Source: Sipunculus nudus (taxonomy: Eukaryota > Annelida > Sipuncula > Golfingiida > Sipunculidae). Taken from it: a DNA stretch of 64,000 bases. The position numbers and the translations under genes are program-made. This document shows, one piece after another, positions 1 to 11,695 of this stretch (the first letter of the stretch is position 1; each line of letters starts with the position of its first letter). The notes under the pieces are model-generated. The model was not told the DNA's origin. It worked only from the letters and a program-made list of their open reading frames with translations, and made no database searches. The DNA is taken from assembly GCA_026874595.1 (NCBI GenBank), contig CM049307.1, forward strand, positions 27,817,079 to 27,881,078. Reading direction: 5' to 3'.

Positions 1-660
1 ACTGTACACCTCAGGCTCTGCTTTGCCTTTACTATACTGTACACCCCAGGCTCTGCTTTGCCTTTACTACTGTACACCTCAGGCTCTGCTTTGCCTTTAC
101 TATACTGTACACCCCAGGCTCTGCTTTGCCTTTACTTCTGTACACCTCAGGCTCTGCTTTGCCTTTACTATACTGTACACCTCAGGCTCTGCTTTGCCTT
201 TACTACTGTACACCTCAAGCTTTGCTTTGCCTTTACTACTGTACACCTCAGGCTCTGCTTTGCCTTTACTACTGTACACCTCAGGGTCTGCTTTGCCTTT
301 ACTACTGTACACCTCAGGCTCTGCTTTGCCTTTACTACTGTACACCTCAGGCTCTGCTTTGCCTTTACTATACTGTACACCTCAGGCTCTGCTTTGCCTT
401 TACTACTGTACACCTCAGGCTCTGCTTTGCCTTTACTACTGTACACCTCAGGCTCTGCTTTGCCTTTACTCCTGTACACCTCAGGCTCTGCTTTGCCTTT
501 ACTACTGTACGCCTCAGGCTCTGCTTTGCCTTTACTACTGTACACCTCAGGCTCTGCTTTGCCTATACTACTGTACACCTCAGGGTCTGCTTTGCCTTTA
601 CTACTGTACACTTCAGGCTTTGCTTTGCCTTTACTACTGTATACATCAAGCCAATGTCTT
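1..660. repeat. 33-bp minisatellite array, about 19 units
   Basis: Tandem copies of a 33-bp unit (some 35 bp where an extra AT precedes the unit) with core CAGGCTCTGCTTTGCCTTTA, preceded by CTGTACACCT. The array runs off the left edge of the window and decays after about 640. Because 33 is divisible by three, several frames on both strands stay open for 80-260 codons and translate as an 11-residue periodic peptide. These are by-products of the repeat: there is no splice context, no non-repetitive coding flank, and all frames are equally open. Confidence 0.95.
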
Positions 661-897
661 TTTAGTTCAGTACAGTACAACCCAGGCTCTGCTGTGCTTT
701 GGCATTATATATATTTTAGGTTCTGCTCTTCTTTTCTTTCATCATATATCAGTTCATGTTTTAGTTCACCACTGCATAATTCAACCCTATGCTATTAACA
801 AATAATAAATGTGGAATTTTTTTATGACCTATCAATGTGTAATAAATATAATAAACTGGAATGTGATAATTTTATTCACATACACATGTAGTATTGA
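661..897. other. Decayed minisatellite edge and AT-rich spacer
   Basis: Two or three strongly degraded units (for example CCAGGCTCTGCTGTGCTTTG near 682) grade into AT-rich DNA. AATAAA-like hexamers occur on both strands between 800 and 875. On the minus strand one lies just after the possible stop of the candidate terminal exon and could serve as a poly(A) signal, but nothing proves use. Confidence 0.5.
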
Positions 898-1330
898 CAC
901 GTTGGAGTGACAGGTCAGGAGCCCACATGGAGCACAGGGGAGTGGCCGGGGCAGGAGGGTAACCCATTGATTCCAGCCCAGAGAACCCAGAAATGGATTT
1001 CCGGCTCCAGTAACTCAATCAGAAAGTCAATGGTCATTTTGGTATAACTACCAATACCACCCGGTCACAACCCACCTGATAAGGCTAATAAATTTAGAGC
1101 CAAGCTGGCAGGGAGGTCACTATGGTGGTGACCAGGTTAAGACCTGTAATCTGTTCAACACAAAAATGGCAACAATCTGGCTTTTTGGGAAGACATTGGT
1201 CAGAGGCTGTCTTATCATCACTCCTGAGAGGAACTCAGTAATAACTGCCCTGGATATGGAGGTCATACCAGCTGAAACAATGATCAGGGTTCATAAATAA
1301 GACATTTCAGAGTGACCTGTGCCTGGCTGT
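898..1330 (-). CDS. GC-elevated segment, possible terminal exon(s) of the minus-strand gene
   Basis: This segment is clearly richer in GC than its surroundings and unusually poor in stops, which makes exon choice ambiguous. On the minus strand a good acceptor (polypyrimidine then CCAG at 1105-1107) opens an exon at 1104 in phase 0, as required after the exon at 5981-6068. It either reads to a TAG after about 18 codons, or uses donor GTGGGT at 1075 to splice over 62 bp into an exon starting at 1013, which stays open about 47 codons (from YWSRKSISGFSG) to a TAA overlapping AATAAA near 870. Another minus acceptor (TTCCTCTCAG near 1231) opens two further frames. The plus strand also has a 44-codon open frame. 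The location, order and phase fit the end of the gene, but no model is clearly best. Transcript evidence would decide. Confidence 0.25.
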
Positions 1331-4300
1331 TTTCGGTGGTCTTGTCTTGGTGGTGCTGGCTTACCCACAGAGCCTGAAGCCTCTACTACACAAGTAAAAC
1401 TTCCAGCAAAAACATAAAGCTCCTACATTACAACTGTAAGGTTACTGCTTTTCAGGGTGCCCCTGGACCATTCTTTAGTTTTTGGTTCTTTTGTATTTTT
1501 AACTGAATTATATACATGCAATGTTATTGGCAATGTCTTACTCTTGTTCATGAAATTTGTTTGAATCTGGCTATGAATACAGTGAACTCTTTCATCGGAA
1601 ATGCAAGTATATGTCAGCATCTATGTTTAAAATATACATCTTCTGAAAATGAATTTACATACAAATATATTCATTCAATATATCAGCTCTTTATTCCAAA
1701 CAATAAGAACAATAATGTACACTTCTCTAACAGTTATTCAATAATTCATTTAAAAATATTTGCAGTTTTCATCTCCAAGTTTTGCATGTAGTATTTTCAT
1801 GAGTCATTCGCTGTGAATTTAATTCTGCCTTCAGTTAAACTTTATTTATTTTATGGGGATTGTACAAAGAGTTATAACAACTAATGCTAGGTCAAAATAA
1901 ATATAAAGTGCAAATATTTGACCTGGAGCTATTATTGTGCCCATATTTCAGCTTTTGAATATCCGCTATATTAGAGATCAGGCACAAACAGAAAATGGCA
2001 GAAGAAAGAAAAAAAGAGAGAGAATAAAAATTAGGGATAATAATATTTGAAATCTGAGGCTATGCATGGTTTTGCAAGGAAGAGGAAGGGGTAAGGGGGG
2101 GGGGGGGGAGGGCGTACCCCTAAGTAGATAAAGAAACAAATTTTTTTCCCCAAAATGGATATAGTAATAAACACATCAACCTACATAAATGTCCCTTTTC
2201 CTTTGTGTGAGGCTTAAAAATGAAGTAACTGAATTATTGGCTTAACTGCCAGAAGGATGAGTTAACATACATGTACATCATACATGTGTATATCTTTACA
2301 CTGAGCCATCACAATGATAACAGGAAGGGGACAGAATAAGATACCTTCAGGCATTTAATTTACTATCATGTACCCATGTTTTGAATATGAATTAAGAACC
2401 AATAAAGTCTGCTGGTCTATCCTCAGCAGCTCATTGTATGCACAAACATAAATTGTAAATACCGGCACCCAGAAGATGATCAAGAGAACTGAGTATGTCC
2501 GCAGTTCCCATCCCATTAGGTCGCTGGCCTGACATAACTGTTCTTATTCATGATGATGAAAAGGCCATTAGTAAGGTAAACATGGTTTGTCTTTGATAAC
2601 ATTTAACTGGTCCATGCCTGAGGAGCTTTTTAAACGCATGCCAATGTAAGCTAAATCACACAACACACCACCTCCATCAATATGTACATACATATTCCCT
2701 GCATCAGCTTTACTGTTTAAATCCTGCCCTGTTCAGATGATATGAGCTTTATTACAACAGCATGTATTTGTACAGTCTACAATACAACTGGGGGGTTACT
2801 GCTGCCAATCACAATTAATCACAATTTCTAGCCTCTTATATTTTTAATAAATTTAAAACTTTACAATGTGGAAAATATTACAATTCAAACTAGAAGTTGA
2901 CATTCCAGTCAATGCATTACTCCACTTAATGCAAGCCTTCACCTTGTGGGGGGTCTCACTGTGAGATGCTGACTTTACCCATGTTTGCCTTCACTTATTT
3001 AGCCCAAATCCCAATGCAGGTTCAATGCAAAAGTTACAGTACATTTGTGAATATTCCTTGATGTTCCTGAATCCAGATTTGGATCCATTGCAAAATCTGT
3101 TAAATTCTTGATTGGTCTATTCCTGATATGACCTGGAAATGTCATGAGAATCCATTCATGATTGTGTAAGTTATGTTGTCAACAAACACCCACACAAACA
3201 CACACATGAACAAGGATGAAAACATAAGCTCCTGGTGGAGGCAATTATGGTGTTCTGATGGTTGATCAGATCTGATTATATACTGATATATTTATGTTCA
3301 GAACTCAAAGAAAATAAACTGGCCAATGCTGTTGTTAATTACCATAATTTATAGAATTGTAAAGTCTGTAATATACTACATACAGCAAAGAAAATACTGG
3401 TGTACTGACACTGTACCTGCACACCCATATCAGCTCAAATACAGAGAAATCTAGCTAACATGACCACCAGCAAAAGTGGTTGTGTAAACAGGGTGGTCAT
3501 GTCAGTGAGAGTTTTTAATGATTACCTACATTAGTCTGGGACCAAAAAAGTGGATGTCTTAGTTGGGTGGTCATGATAGCAGAATGTTCATCAGGCTAGA
3601 TCACTTACTTCTTACTTTTTATTTAATTTTGTTTTAGAATATTCAGATAAAAAACAATCCAGGTCTGTTATATGCGGTTGTTAATATGTATCAGACCTTT
3701 GATCAGTAGTGTTAAAGAAGTCATCATTTCATGATAAAAGACCTCACAAGTTAATAAAGTTCACTGAGACTTATGTATTTGTTTTCCTAGTGTCAATAAG
3801 ATGACAGAGCACACCCAGACAAGAACTAGCTGTGGTGAAGTTAGAGAAGTTTGCTAAGGTAAAAGGATGGGAGTCAGGCTATACAATTCCTATTATTTTA
3901 CTTAAAACATAATTGTGAGTCTAGACATCTGGTGGAACACAAGTTGCTACTGGCAGCATACAGTATTAGAATATCTACTGGCATTGAGCTTAATGTAGTC
4001 TGCATGATCAATCGAGTACATCAAAAGAATACACATTGACATGGAAAGTTCCAATTATTAAATAGTAGAAAAAAATGAGATAAAAGTGTACAATTCTAAG
4101 TTTTCTAAGTGAAATGGGATAAAACTTAGATGTACCAGTTTCCTTTACTGTGCAAAAAGTAAAAAAAATGAGCATCTGTCATTAACTTGTCCCTCAGTTA
4201 TTTGCAACTGTTATATGTACTGAAATCTATATTCTGTTTCACACCTATTGTGATGTGATGTGATGTGTATACTCATGTTTTGTATCATAAAAGACATGTC

Positions 4301-5980
4301 ATGAAATAAGTAGCATTCAAAAGATTATAAAACTGGACCTGACTAAAGGGGTCTATATCAAAAAGAAAACTATGTGCCCCAGTAGACATTAAGGATGCTA
4401 AAACTAAGGTGTTTTATCATTTATATCCATTATCTGTAGCTGACATTTTCATTTGGAGCCTGAGAAAGAAGCTAGGTGATAATGGACGGTTTGTTTTCAG
4501 TATAACTCCTTTTACTGTTTTCACTTTGTATTATACATACTACCAATTAAACATATCAGTTAATAGGCAAATCCTACACAAGGAACCTAAATGAATAAAC
4601 ACATGTGAGAGGTTTGGCAACAACTATTTTAGATAAGCCACTAACATAATGTTAATCCCTTGATGCTTTTTTGCTATTTAGTTGATACACACTGAAAAAC
4701 ACATATACCATTAGGACAGAGTGAGACAATCAGCCCACTGTTAATTAGATATCTTATTTATATAATGCACATGTTCCCACTGTAGAAGTCCAACTCCAAT
4801 GTTACATTACTAAATAACCTCATTCTACCAAAACCACACTTATATAGCAATAGTACTGTTGTAAAACACCATATGTATCCAAGATCCGAGTTTTACTGTC
4901 TTTTCAAGTGGTTATAAAGTTTTTTGATTTTGGAGAATGTTATATTGCTTGCTTAGATAAAGAAGTTTGTTTATATCATAGTAGTTATGTAGTCAAGTTA
5001 ATTTCACAAAGCCAATATTAGGGTTGACATGCTTGTTCAATAGTCTGATATATTGATAAAAGTGGGCAGAAATGGTTTACTGGTCATTCTGGCAGGGAAA
5101 ATGCATACTGTAGGTAAGATTTACATTTGCTAGTAATGAAGAGAAGGATATTCATTTTTTTGTATTATTTGGAGACCATAAATGTTGATTAAAGCAATTC
5201 AAACAGATCTAAAACCTATCCTTCTTGCCAACAACACTTGATGTTTACCTGAAACTTGTAGGTTTACCAAAGCACTCCATTAACTTTGACAAACAGCTGT
5301 TCATAAATTAAGCTGTCACCAGCCGTAATCAGTATTCATCTGCTGTCACTTATGGATGATTATGTTACTACCAAATATACAATATTTGCTTTATATTTCT
5401 ATGCATAAACATTAATACTGTGTCTACTAGAATATGGATACAATAACTGATCATTGAATATGGACCACTAAAAATAAAAACAGTCTATCCCAACTCATAA
5501 TACAAACCACCCGTGTCCCCATAGAGCAAGATGAACTATATATTGGTATGAATACATTAACTTGCATCAAATGGAACCAAGAATAAAATCATAAGCTCTA
5601 CATCTCAGACAAGGCTAGGACTAACTGAACTATAATTACTTTAGTATGCCATTACAACTCAGTTTAGAAACCATTATTTTATAGGAATATGAGCCATTCA
5701 GTGATATTCATTATCATCTATTTCTTATAATAATACCACATTTTTTTACTCCACTTCTAATTGACATGCAGACAACTATACAGGTGAGGCTTTCTTTATC
5801 ATATTACATGGATCTGTGAGCTTTGAATCAAATGACACAAGAACAAAGTACAAGTTACTTTCTTTTTGATAACTCTTAAAAGGGAAAGGGGGCAGAAAAT
5901 AATTCCATGTAGGGAGTTTTATTGACAACTGAGAGAACTCAACTGACTGACTGACCACATGTGCACAATACCATAGTTAC
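1331..5980. other. AT-rich presumed intron, no gene seen
   Basis: No exon with good splice sites or convincing coding frame was found. The only structure is a homopolymer run of 14 G at 2095-2108 followed by AGGG, and a decayed element around 3420-3600 whose GGTGGTCATG motifs resemble the GACCA/TGGTC sites of the MITE at 62137. If the minus-strand gene extends to the left edge, this is its last or next-to-last intron. Open frames such as 4409-4594 have no supporting context. Confidence 0.4.
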
Positions 5981-6068
5981 CTCGCTGGAGGCTCGAAGCC
6001 GCCGGTTCTCCTGTTTCCATGTCAAAGCTGTAAAGCTCTCAAAGAAGTGTCCGTCAGACTGCTGAACC
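5981..6068 (-). CDS. Internal exon (88 nt) of unidentified minus-strand gene
   Basis: On the minus strand the sequence reads a strong acceptor (TTTTACTTGTATTTTCAG), an 88-nt exon, then donor GCGAG|GTAACT. Only one of three frames is open: one base completes a split codon, then 29 codons end exactly at the donor. The peptide begins VQQSDGHFFESFTALTW and ends in a charged, helix-like stretch (KQENRRLRASSE). Its GC content is well above the flanks. Entry phase (needs two bases from upstream) matches the exon at 36951-36986 and equally the exon at 37136-37238, so the two could be joined directly if the 36-nt exon is skipped. I do not recognise the family. The splice-site quality and single open frame make this one of the most secure coding calls in the window. 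Confidence 0.6.
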
Positions 6069-6545
6069 CTGAAAATACAAGTAAAATCAGCATCAAACAA
6101 GGGAACCCTCAGCTATTAGAATTTCACATGAGAAATAACCATACTTTTTAGGATATATGGTTTAATCTAGTTTTATTCTGCTGTTTAATAAAGCAGAAGA
6201 GTACAGTTATTCATAAATCTCCATGTGTAAATTAAATGGCACATTGGATGGATTAATATATATTCTGCATGCTTTGCCTGTAAATGTAAAATACACCATT
6301 CCCATATTGGAAAAAAAAAATATATAAAAGAGTCTGAAAGCCCCTTATATATTAAAAGCCAATTACTAATTAGGTGAGTATGAGCTGTCCCTGTGACAAG
6401 AGAAAATTTCCTAATTGTTTGGCTTGTTTTATGATTATAAGCAGTCACTATAGGTAATAAAATTACAGCTGCTTAATGGAGAACTAGAGATAAAAACCAC
6501 AGCAGACATTGGCTTGGCTTATATGTGCACATGTAGCTCATTGTT
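6069..6545. other. Intronic AT-rich DNA
   Basis: The acceptor tract of the adjacent exon is at its left edge. Otherwise it holds only AT-rich sequence with a chance minus-strand open frame (6185-6448). Confidence 0.4.
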
Positions 6546-6864
6546 CATATTTCAGAATGTGCCTTGTTGGCTTTGCCCATGGTGAATCAGTAAAGATTCA
6601 CAAAATAAGTAGAAATTGAAACTACTCTTCAATAAACAATGTGCCTATCAGCCTGTAGTGTACATTCTGTCTGTGTGTCAGTGTACTGTACCACTGTGGG
6701 ATGAGTATATATTGCCAAGGCATGAGTTTTTTAATTCAAGATGGCAAGTTATGATGTCATTCAGAGCAGCTAGGAGTTAATCTGGGATAAACTTGAACTG
6801 AGAAGTTGCACAATCTTTACTGATTCACCATGGGCAAAGCCAACAAGGCACATTCTGAAATATG
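6546..6864. repeat. Inverted repeat with perfect 53-bp arms
   Basis: The left arm 6546-6598 (starting CATATTTCAGAATGTGCCTT) and right arm 6812-6864 are exact reverse complements by eye over 53 bp, separated by 213 bp. RNA from either strand would form a long hairpin. Perfect arms in otherwise decayed intron DNA imply recent origin or gene conversion. It may be a foldback/MITE-type element, although I found no clear target duplication. Confidence 0.85.
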
Positions 6865-7560
6865 AAGATTCAATGTTCACCTTCTATTCAGCTGTAGCCA
6901 GAGAAAGTATGTTATATTAAGACTGCCCAAGTTTTCACATGTATTTAATATTTGTTGGCATCTTCAATCTGGCCGAGACTGATTTCTACTGTCATAAAGA
7001 ATAATTCGAGCAAGAAGTATAAAATATATACTTTTTGGGGTTATATATCAAGTTAATACATGATGGTAACTCCATTATGAACTCTTTATGCAGCATCATT
7101 TGATCTTTCATTTCGTTTCTTCCTCATTTTTATTGTTATATTAACTGGTAGAACAAGGAGGTACAGATCTTCAACATCACTATCAAATCATCACTGGTGA
7201 CCCCCAACAGTACAGGTTTATATATATCATCAGACAAATCACACATTTCTGGTTGAAAGGAGTCATTCAGACCATTTGATTTAGTTTAGTTTCATCTGTA
7301 TATTGTTTACAACGTAAGTATTATAACAAGGGCCTAGGGGCATGAATAGTCCCATGCAATATGTTTACCAAGGACAGTGTTGCATCAGTGATACCCAAAT
7401 TTTCTGAAACCTTGGCAAGAACCTATTTTTTAAATAAAAAAAATTGCGAAATAAAAAATGGATTTAAAAAAAGAAAATGCATGATTAGCATTTTAGTTAT
7501 CAAGATGACCATTTTTTAACTGGGAGCAATGGGGGATGTTATTTATACTGTACAGATTTA
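6865..7560. other. Intronic AT-rich DNA
   Basis: Nothing recognisable apart from AT-rich sequence and short A or T runs. Confidence 0.4.
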
Positions 7561-7975
7561 ATCAAATAGATACCTGTCACGGTTGAGACCAAGAAATATG
7601 GTTGTAACATTTTAACATTAAACAGAGGTGGCACCACTTGCAGGTTAAACTCAGGGCAGTCATATGTTCAATATGCCTTAGAAACAATTGTAATGATTGG
7701 TTAAGTGGTTCAAGAGATAAAAGGTGAAATGTTTTGCTCCATATATGGAAACATGTGAAATCAGAAAATTTCAAAATCAGCATAATTTGAACTCTGGTGG
7801 TGCCACCTGCAGGTTATAGTCACATGTAGGTCATGAGCTGAGTAAGTAAAACTTCGTGAAGAAAGCAGCAAGGGTCTTAAGAGATATGTGGTAAAAGAAT
7901 GGGGCATGACAGACTGACGGACACAAAGACAGAAAGATTGCTAGAGATTGCTAGATTTGAGTAGTCCTCCTTCCT
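7561..7975 (+). repeat. Decayed dispersed element with GGTGGCACCAC modules
   Basis: Two divergent modules carry a GGTGGCACCACTTGCAGGTT-like site (about 7628) and its partner GGTGGTGCCACCTGCAGGTT (about 7797). They are followed by GACAGACTGACGGACACAAAG, the GACGGACA-rich tract that marks the right part of other elements in this window. The terminal sequences of the family are not preserved. Confidence 0.5.
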
Positions 7976-9640
7976 ATGGCAGGGAGCTAATAAACCATAC
8001 ATTCTAAGTTAATCTCAAGAAGACACCAATACCATACAGATTAAAGTAACAATTTCTATATAAGTTATCACTGTGTAAAGATGGAAATTTAACCCATATT
8101 GATCTCACTGGGCTTCAGCTGATCATACAGATAACTGAGGATATCAAAGACTGAAAACAACATACAAGGCCCATCCTGTTTTGTTTTCTGACAAATCTGT
8201 CATATACATGTATATCTTCCCTGGGGAATGAAAGTTCAAAGCTCCTCTTCCTGAATAAAACACACAGATAATATCTGGGAGATTAAGGCTGTCTGTCTAA
8301 ATCAGATTATACCAATATTACAGCTGTATCTTGAGGCCCTGTGAACCTCGTAACATCCTCATAATTCATATATAATAAAAAAATGCAAAAAGGGGCAAAA
8401 ATATAAATATGCTTTATTGGATCCTATTAACTTTCAGCCTGATGGCACAAGTTTAGTCAAATATCAAATTAATTGTAATTTCTTAAACACAGCATTCACA
8501 TGGATGATGACAGGCTTATTTCATCAGAGGGCCAATGAACCATCCTGAACCACTCACAATAATGTCCTCAGCTGTCAATCTGAACTCGCTTCAGTTACGT
8601 TTAAAAATTGCATTACTCAGATTGTGAGAAGAAGGACCAGCCCTAGCCTCAGTTCCCTGTGATTAAATTACCTGTCAATGCCACTAACCTTATGTGATAA
8701 TACCTGTCTGTCAATAGAACAAGCTTATTCAACTTATTTATTGTAAGCCTAGCCACCGACCCTTTAGTCTGCAGGCAGCTGCCTGTGATACTTTGTTTTT
8801 CTTTGATATAAAGAAAGCTCTCATTTCTTTGTTGAATGATGCCCCTGAATGTGAACATCACAGAATGTACACTCAGATATAATTAATTATTAACCAGCAG
8901 GAAATCAATGTTTCATCCTAGACTGGCTGGATGTTTCTCACCAAAGCACATGATTTAGGATAAGTGTCTATGAGGTTAATATCTGATCTGGTCATTCTAT
9001 TACTTTATCATTATACCAGTAAATCTTACACAATGTGGTCATTATTATAATGATTAATTTTCTTTTAAAAGAATATGCAGGGACACATCCAGTATATGTC
9101 AGAACACAGAAAAGAACAGGAACTATAAAGGCTTAATTATGAGCAGTCACAGTAGCAAGACTATCCAGAAATTAGATAATATTTATCAATATTAATTATA
9201 TTAGTTTTGGGATCGTTACCAGTATACACAATAATCATAATATCAAACAACTGCAAATTATTTTACCATTAACCTTCCTACTATCGTGATATCACAATAT
9301 GCTTTTTGGACATGATGTTGTTTCATAAACATGCCCTTTAGGATTGTATTCTGAAAACAAGGGACCCATTGGTCATGGTGCTCAGCTGATTGTGACAGTT
9401 ATAACTGCATCACCATAGAATTTTTGAAGATGCAATAAAAATACTGTCCTCAGTGCTCAGGAACTAGGCCTCAATGACTGGGGGAGGGGGTGGGGTGGGC
9501 GAAGAGTTACAACACCTTTGGATATAAATACAGAATATGGAATTAAATTCAATGGTGCTTACAGGGACTGGTGGGAGTTACAGCACCTTTGCATATACGT
9601 AAAGGATAAAATTTAATTTTAATAAAATTATTTTTATTTA
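7976..9640. other. AT-rich presumed intron
   Basis: No exon recognised. A G-rich patch lies at about 9480-9501 and two near-copies of a segment containing GAGTTACA(A/G)CACCTTTG lie at about 9507 and 9576, a short local duplication. Confidence 0.35.
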
Positions 9641-11030
9641 TTTAAAAACAGCCAGAGAGATGGAAAACAAAGCAAACTAGAATACGGGTAGTCAACAAGC
9701 GACTACATGTATCCGCCAAAATCAGAGTGGAACGGGTGAAGTGAGGCATGGATTGAGTGGCAAGGGGAAATAGAGTAAGGTGTGTTGCATATAAGCATGG
9801 ATGTCTGCAGCCGAATTGTGTATGTAGGTTGCGCCACCTACCACAAAATCCAGAAAGCTGTCCAAGTTGTATACATATGCAAAATTTTAGGCAGATAAGT
9901 CAAACCACTACATGTATATGAGTGATTTTATCCCACAGCAGACAAACAGAGGGACTTGTGCAAAAATGGTGGCAGGTGGCACCACCAATTTTGTGTATGA
10001 TTAAGAGCTATGTGAGATCTATACAAATGCAAAATTTCAGGGGGATATGTCCAACCAGTCCTGAGATATAAGCCTGAATGTCTGCAGTGTGAACATAAAT
10101 GTAGGTGGCGCCACCTGCCAAAAAATGGAGAAAGCTATCCAAGATGTATAAACATACAAAATTTCAGGCAGATAAGTCAAACCACTACTGATATATGAGT
10201 GATTTTTGCCCACAGCAGACAAACAGACGGACGCTGGTCAAACGGTTCCTGAGATATGAGCTTGGATGTCTGCAGTGTAAACTAGAATGTAGGTGGCGCA
10301 ACCTGTCATATAATCAAGAAAGCTGTCCAGGATGTATAAACCTGCAAAATTTTAGGCAGATATGTCAAACCTTTGCCGAGATATGAGTGATTTAATCCCA
10401 CGGCAGACAAACAGACAGATGCTGTGCAATAAATGGTTGCAGGTGGCGCCACCAGTTTTGCGTATGATAAAGAGCTATGTGAGATCTATACACATGCAAT
10501 TTTTCAGGAAGATATGTCAAACCAGTCTGGAGTTATAGGCATTGATGTCTGCAGCGTGAACGTGAATGTAGGTGGCGCCACCTGTCACAAAATCAAGAAA
10601 GCTATCAAGGATGCATACGCATGCCAAATTGTAGGTGAATTAGTCAAACCACTGCAGAGATATGAGTGATTTTAACCCAAGGCAGATGAACAGTTGGACA
10701 CTGTGCAAACATGGTTGCAGGTGGCACCACCATTTTTGTGTATGTTATAAAGCTATCCAAGGGCTACATTTGTACAAAATTTTTTTCCTGATCGGTAAAA
10801 CGGTTCCCGATATATATGGGTTTATGTGTAGAAACAGACAAACAAATGGACGCTGGGCAGAGAAGAAAGGTCAGAGGTCAACGCCAAATGTTTAGGCACC
10901 AGTTCACATGTGACCCGATAATTGGTGTAAGTTTTGGAAAAATCAGTCCAGTAGTCTCAGAGGAGTTCTCTGGAAACGAATATGGCGCTGGTGGCGAACC
11001 CATTTTGGTTTGTTTTTGTGGATAGAATAA
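9641..11030 (+). repeat. Dispersed element with tandem modules carrying AGGTGGCGCCACCT
   Basis: The region begins with a leader (CTAGAATACGGGTAGTCAAC near 9679) also present at 12098. It then repeats a module of about 185-280 bp: GGATGTCTGCAGYG..., GTAGGTGGCGCCACC, AAAATTTCAGGCAGATAAGTC, GAGATATGAGTGATTTTA, CCCACAGCAGACAAACAGACGG. Palindromic or near-palindromic copies of AGGTGGCGCCACCT occur at 9826, 10103, 10291, 10441 and 10570. Open frames of 60-78 aa here share the same repeat peptides (VGGATCHKI) and are not genes. Related modules recur at 12096-12540 and 53231-53665. Confidence 0.85.
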
Positions 11031-11500
11031 CTTTAATTTATGCCTTCTATGGGGTTAAATTATATTTTGTTTAATTATTTAAAAGGAAATAATTTCTTAA
11101 AAATTCTACATCAGAACAACGTAGCATCTCTTGGATTACTTCTTGAATTAATATTTCAAGAAAAGTTGTGCACATTGTATCAAAAACAGCTTTATATTTA
11201 TAAAAATACAGATGACAATAACAAACCATGTATTTCAATATAATTGGTGATGGTGGTTTGGGGGGGGGGGGGACTGGGGGGGGGGGTTGTTAGGGTAGGG
11301 CCCATGAGAATAAGTGTATGTTTGTCACAGCAGGGGTGTTCTGCCAGTGCTGCATCACTAATAAGGTTACCTAGGCAAGGCTGTAGTGAGCAAGAGTGGG
11401 GTCTTGGATATACAAAAATGCAAATACATTAGAGCAATAATTAGAATAATTTTTAAGCTTTTACTTTCAAATTTCAGAAATCAATATATTAAATTCACAT
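11031..11500. other. Spacer with G-tract cluster at 11260-11292
   Basis: AT-rich sequence containing two long G runs (13 G at 11260-11272 and 11 G at 11276-11286) followed by TAGGGTAGGG. Four or more G runs separated by short loops fit the G-quadruplex pattern on the plus strand. No coding signal. Confidence 0.7.
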
Positions 11501-11695
11501 GTATTCCAGCTGTGAACAAATAAATTAAATATACTTACAAGAACAAAACGTGCCATGGTCAAATTTGGGCAAAATTAAAGGTACCACTTTTATATTTTTG
11601 CTAATATTTTAAATAATTTAAAAGATTTTGATTTTAAAAAATTTAATTTTGATTAATTAAAGTTATATAACTAAAAAAAGTCCCTAGCTTTTACA

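Noticed and set aside
23-805. Open frames of 170-260 codons at the left edge
   Set aside because: They are generated by the 33-bp tandem repeat, open in several frames on both strands, and have no unique coding sequence.
10195-11025. Series of plus-strand open frames of 63-78 aa
   Set aside because: They share repeated peptides because they lie in tandem modules of a dispersed element.
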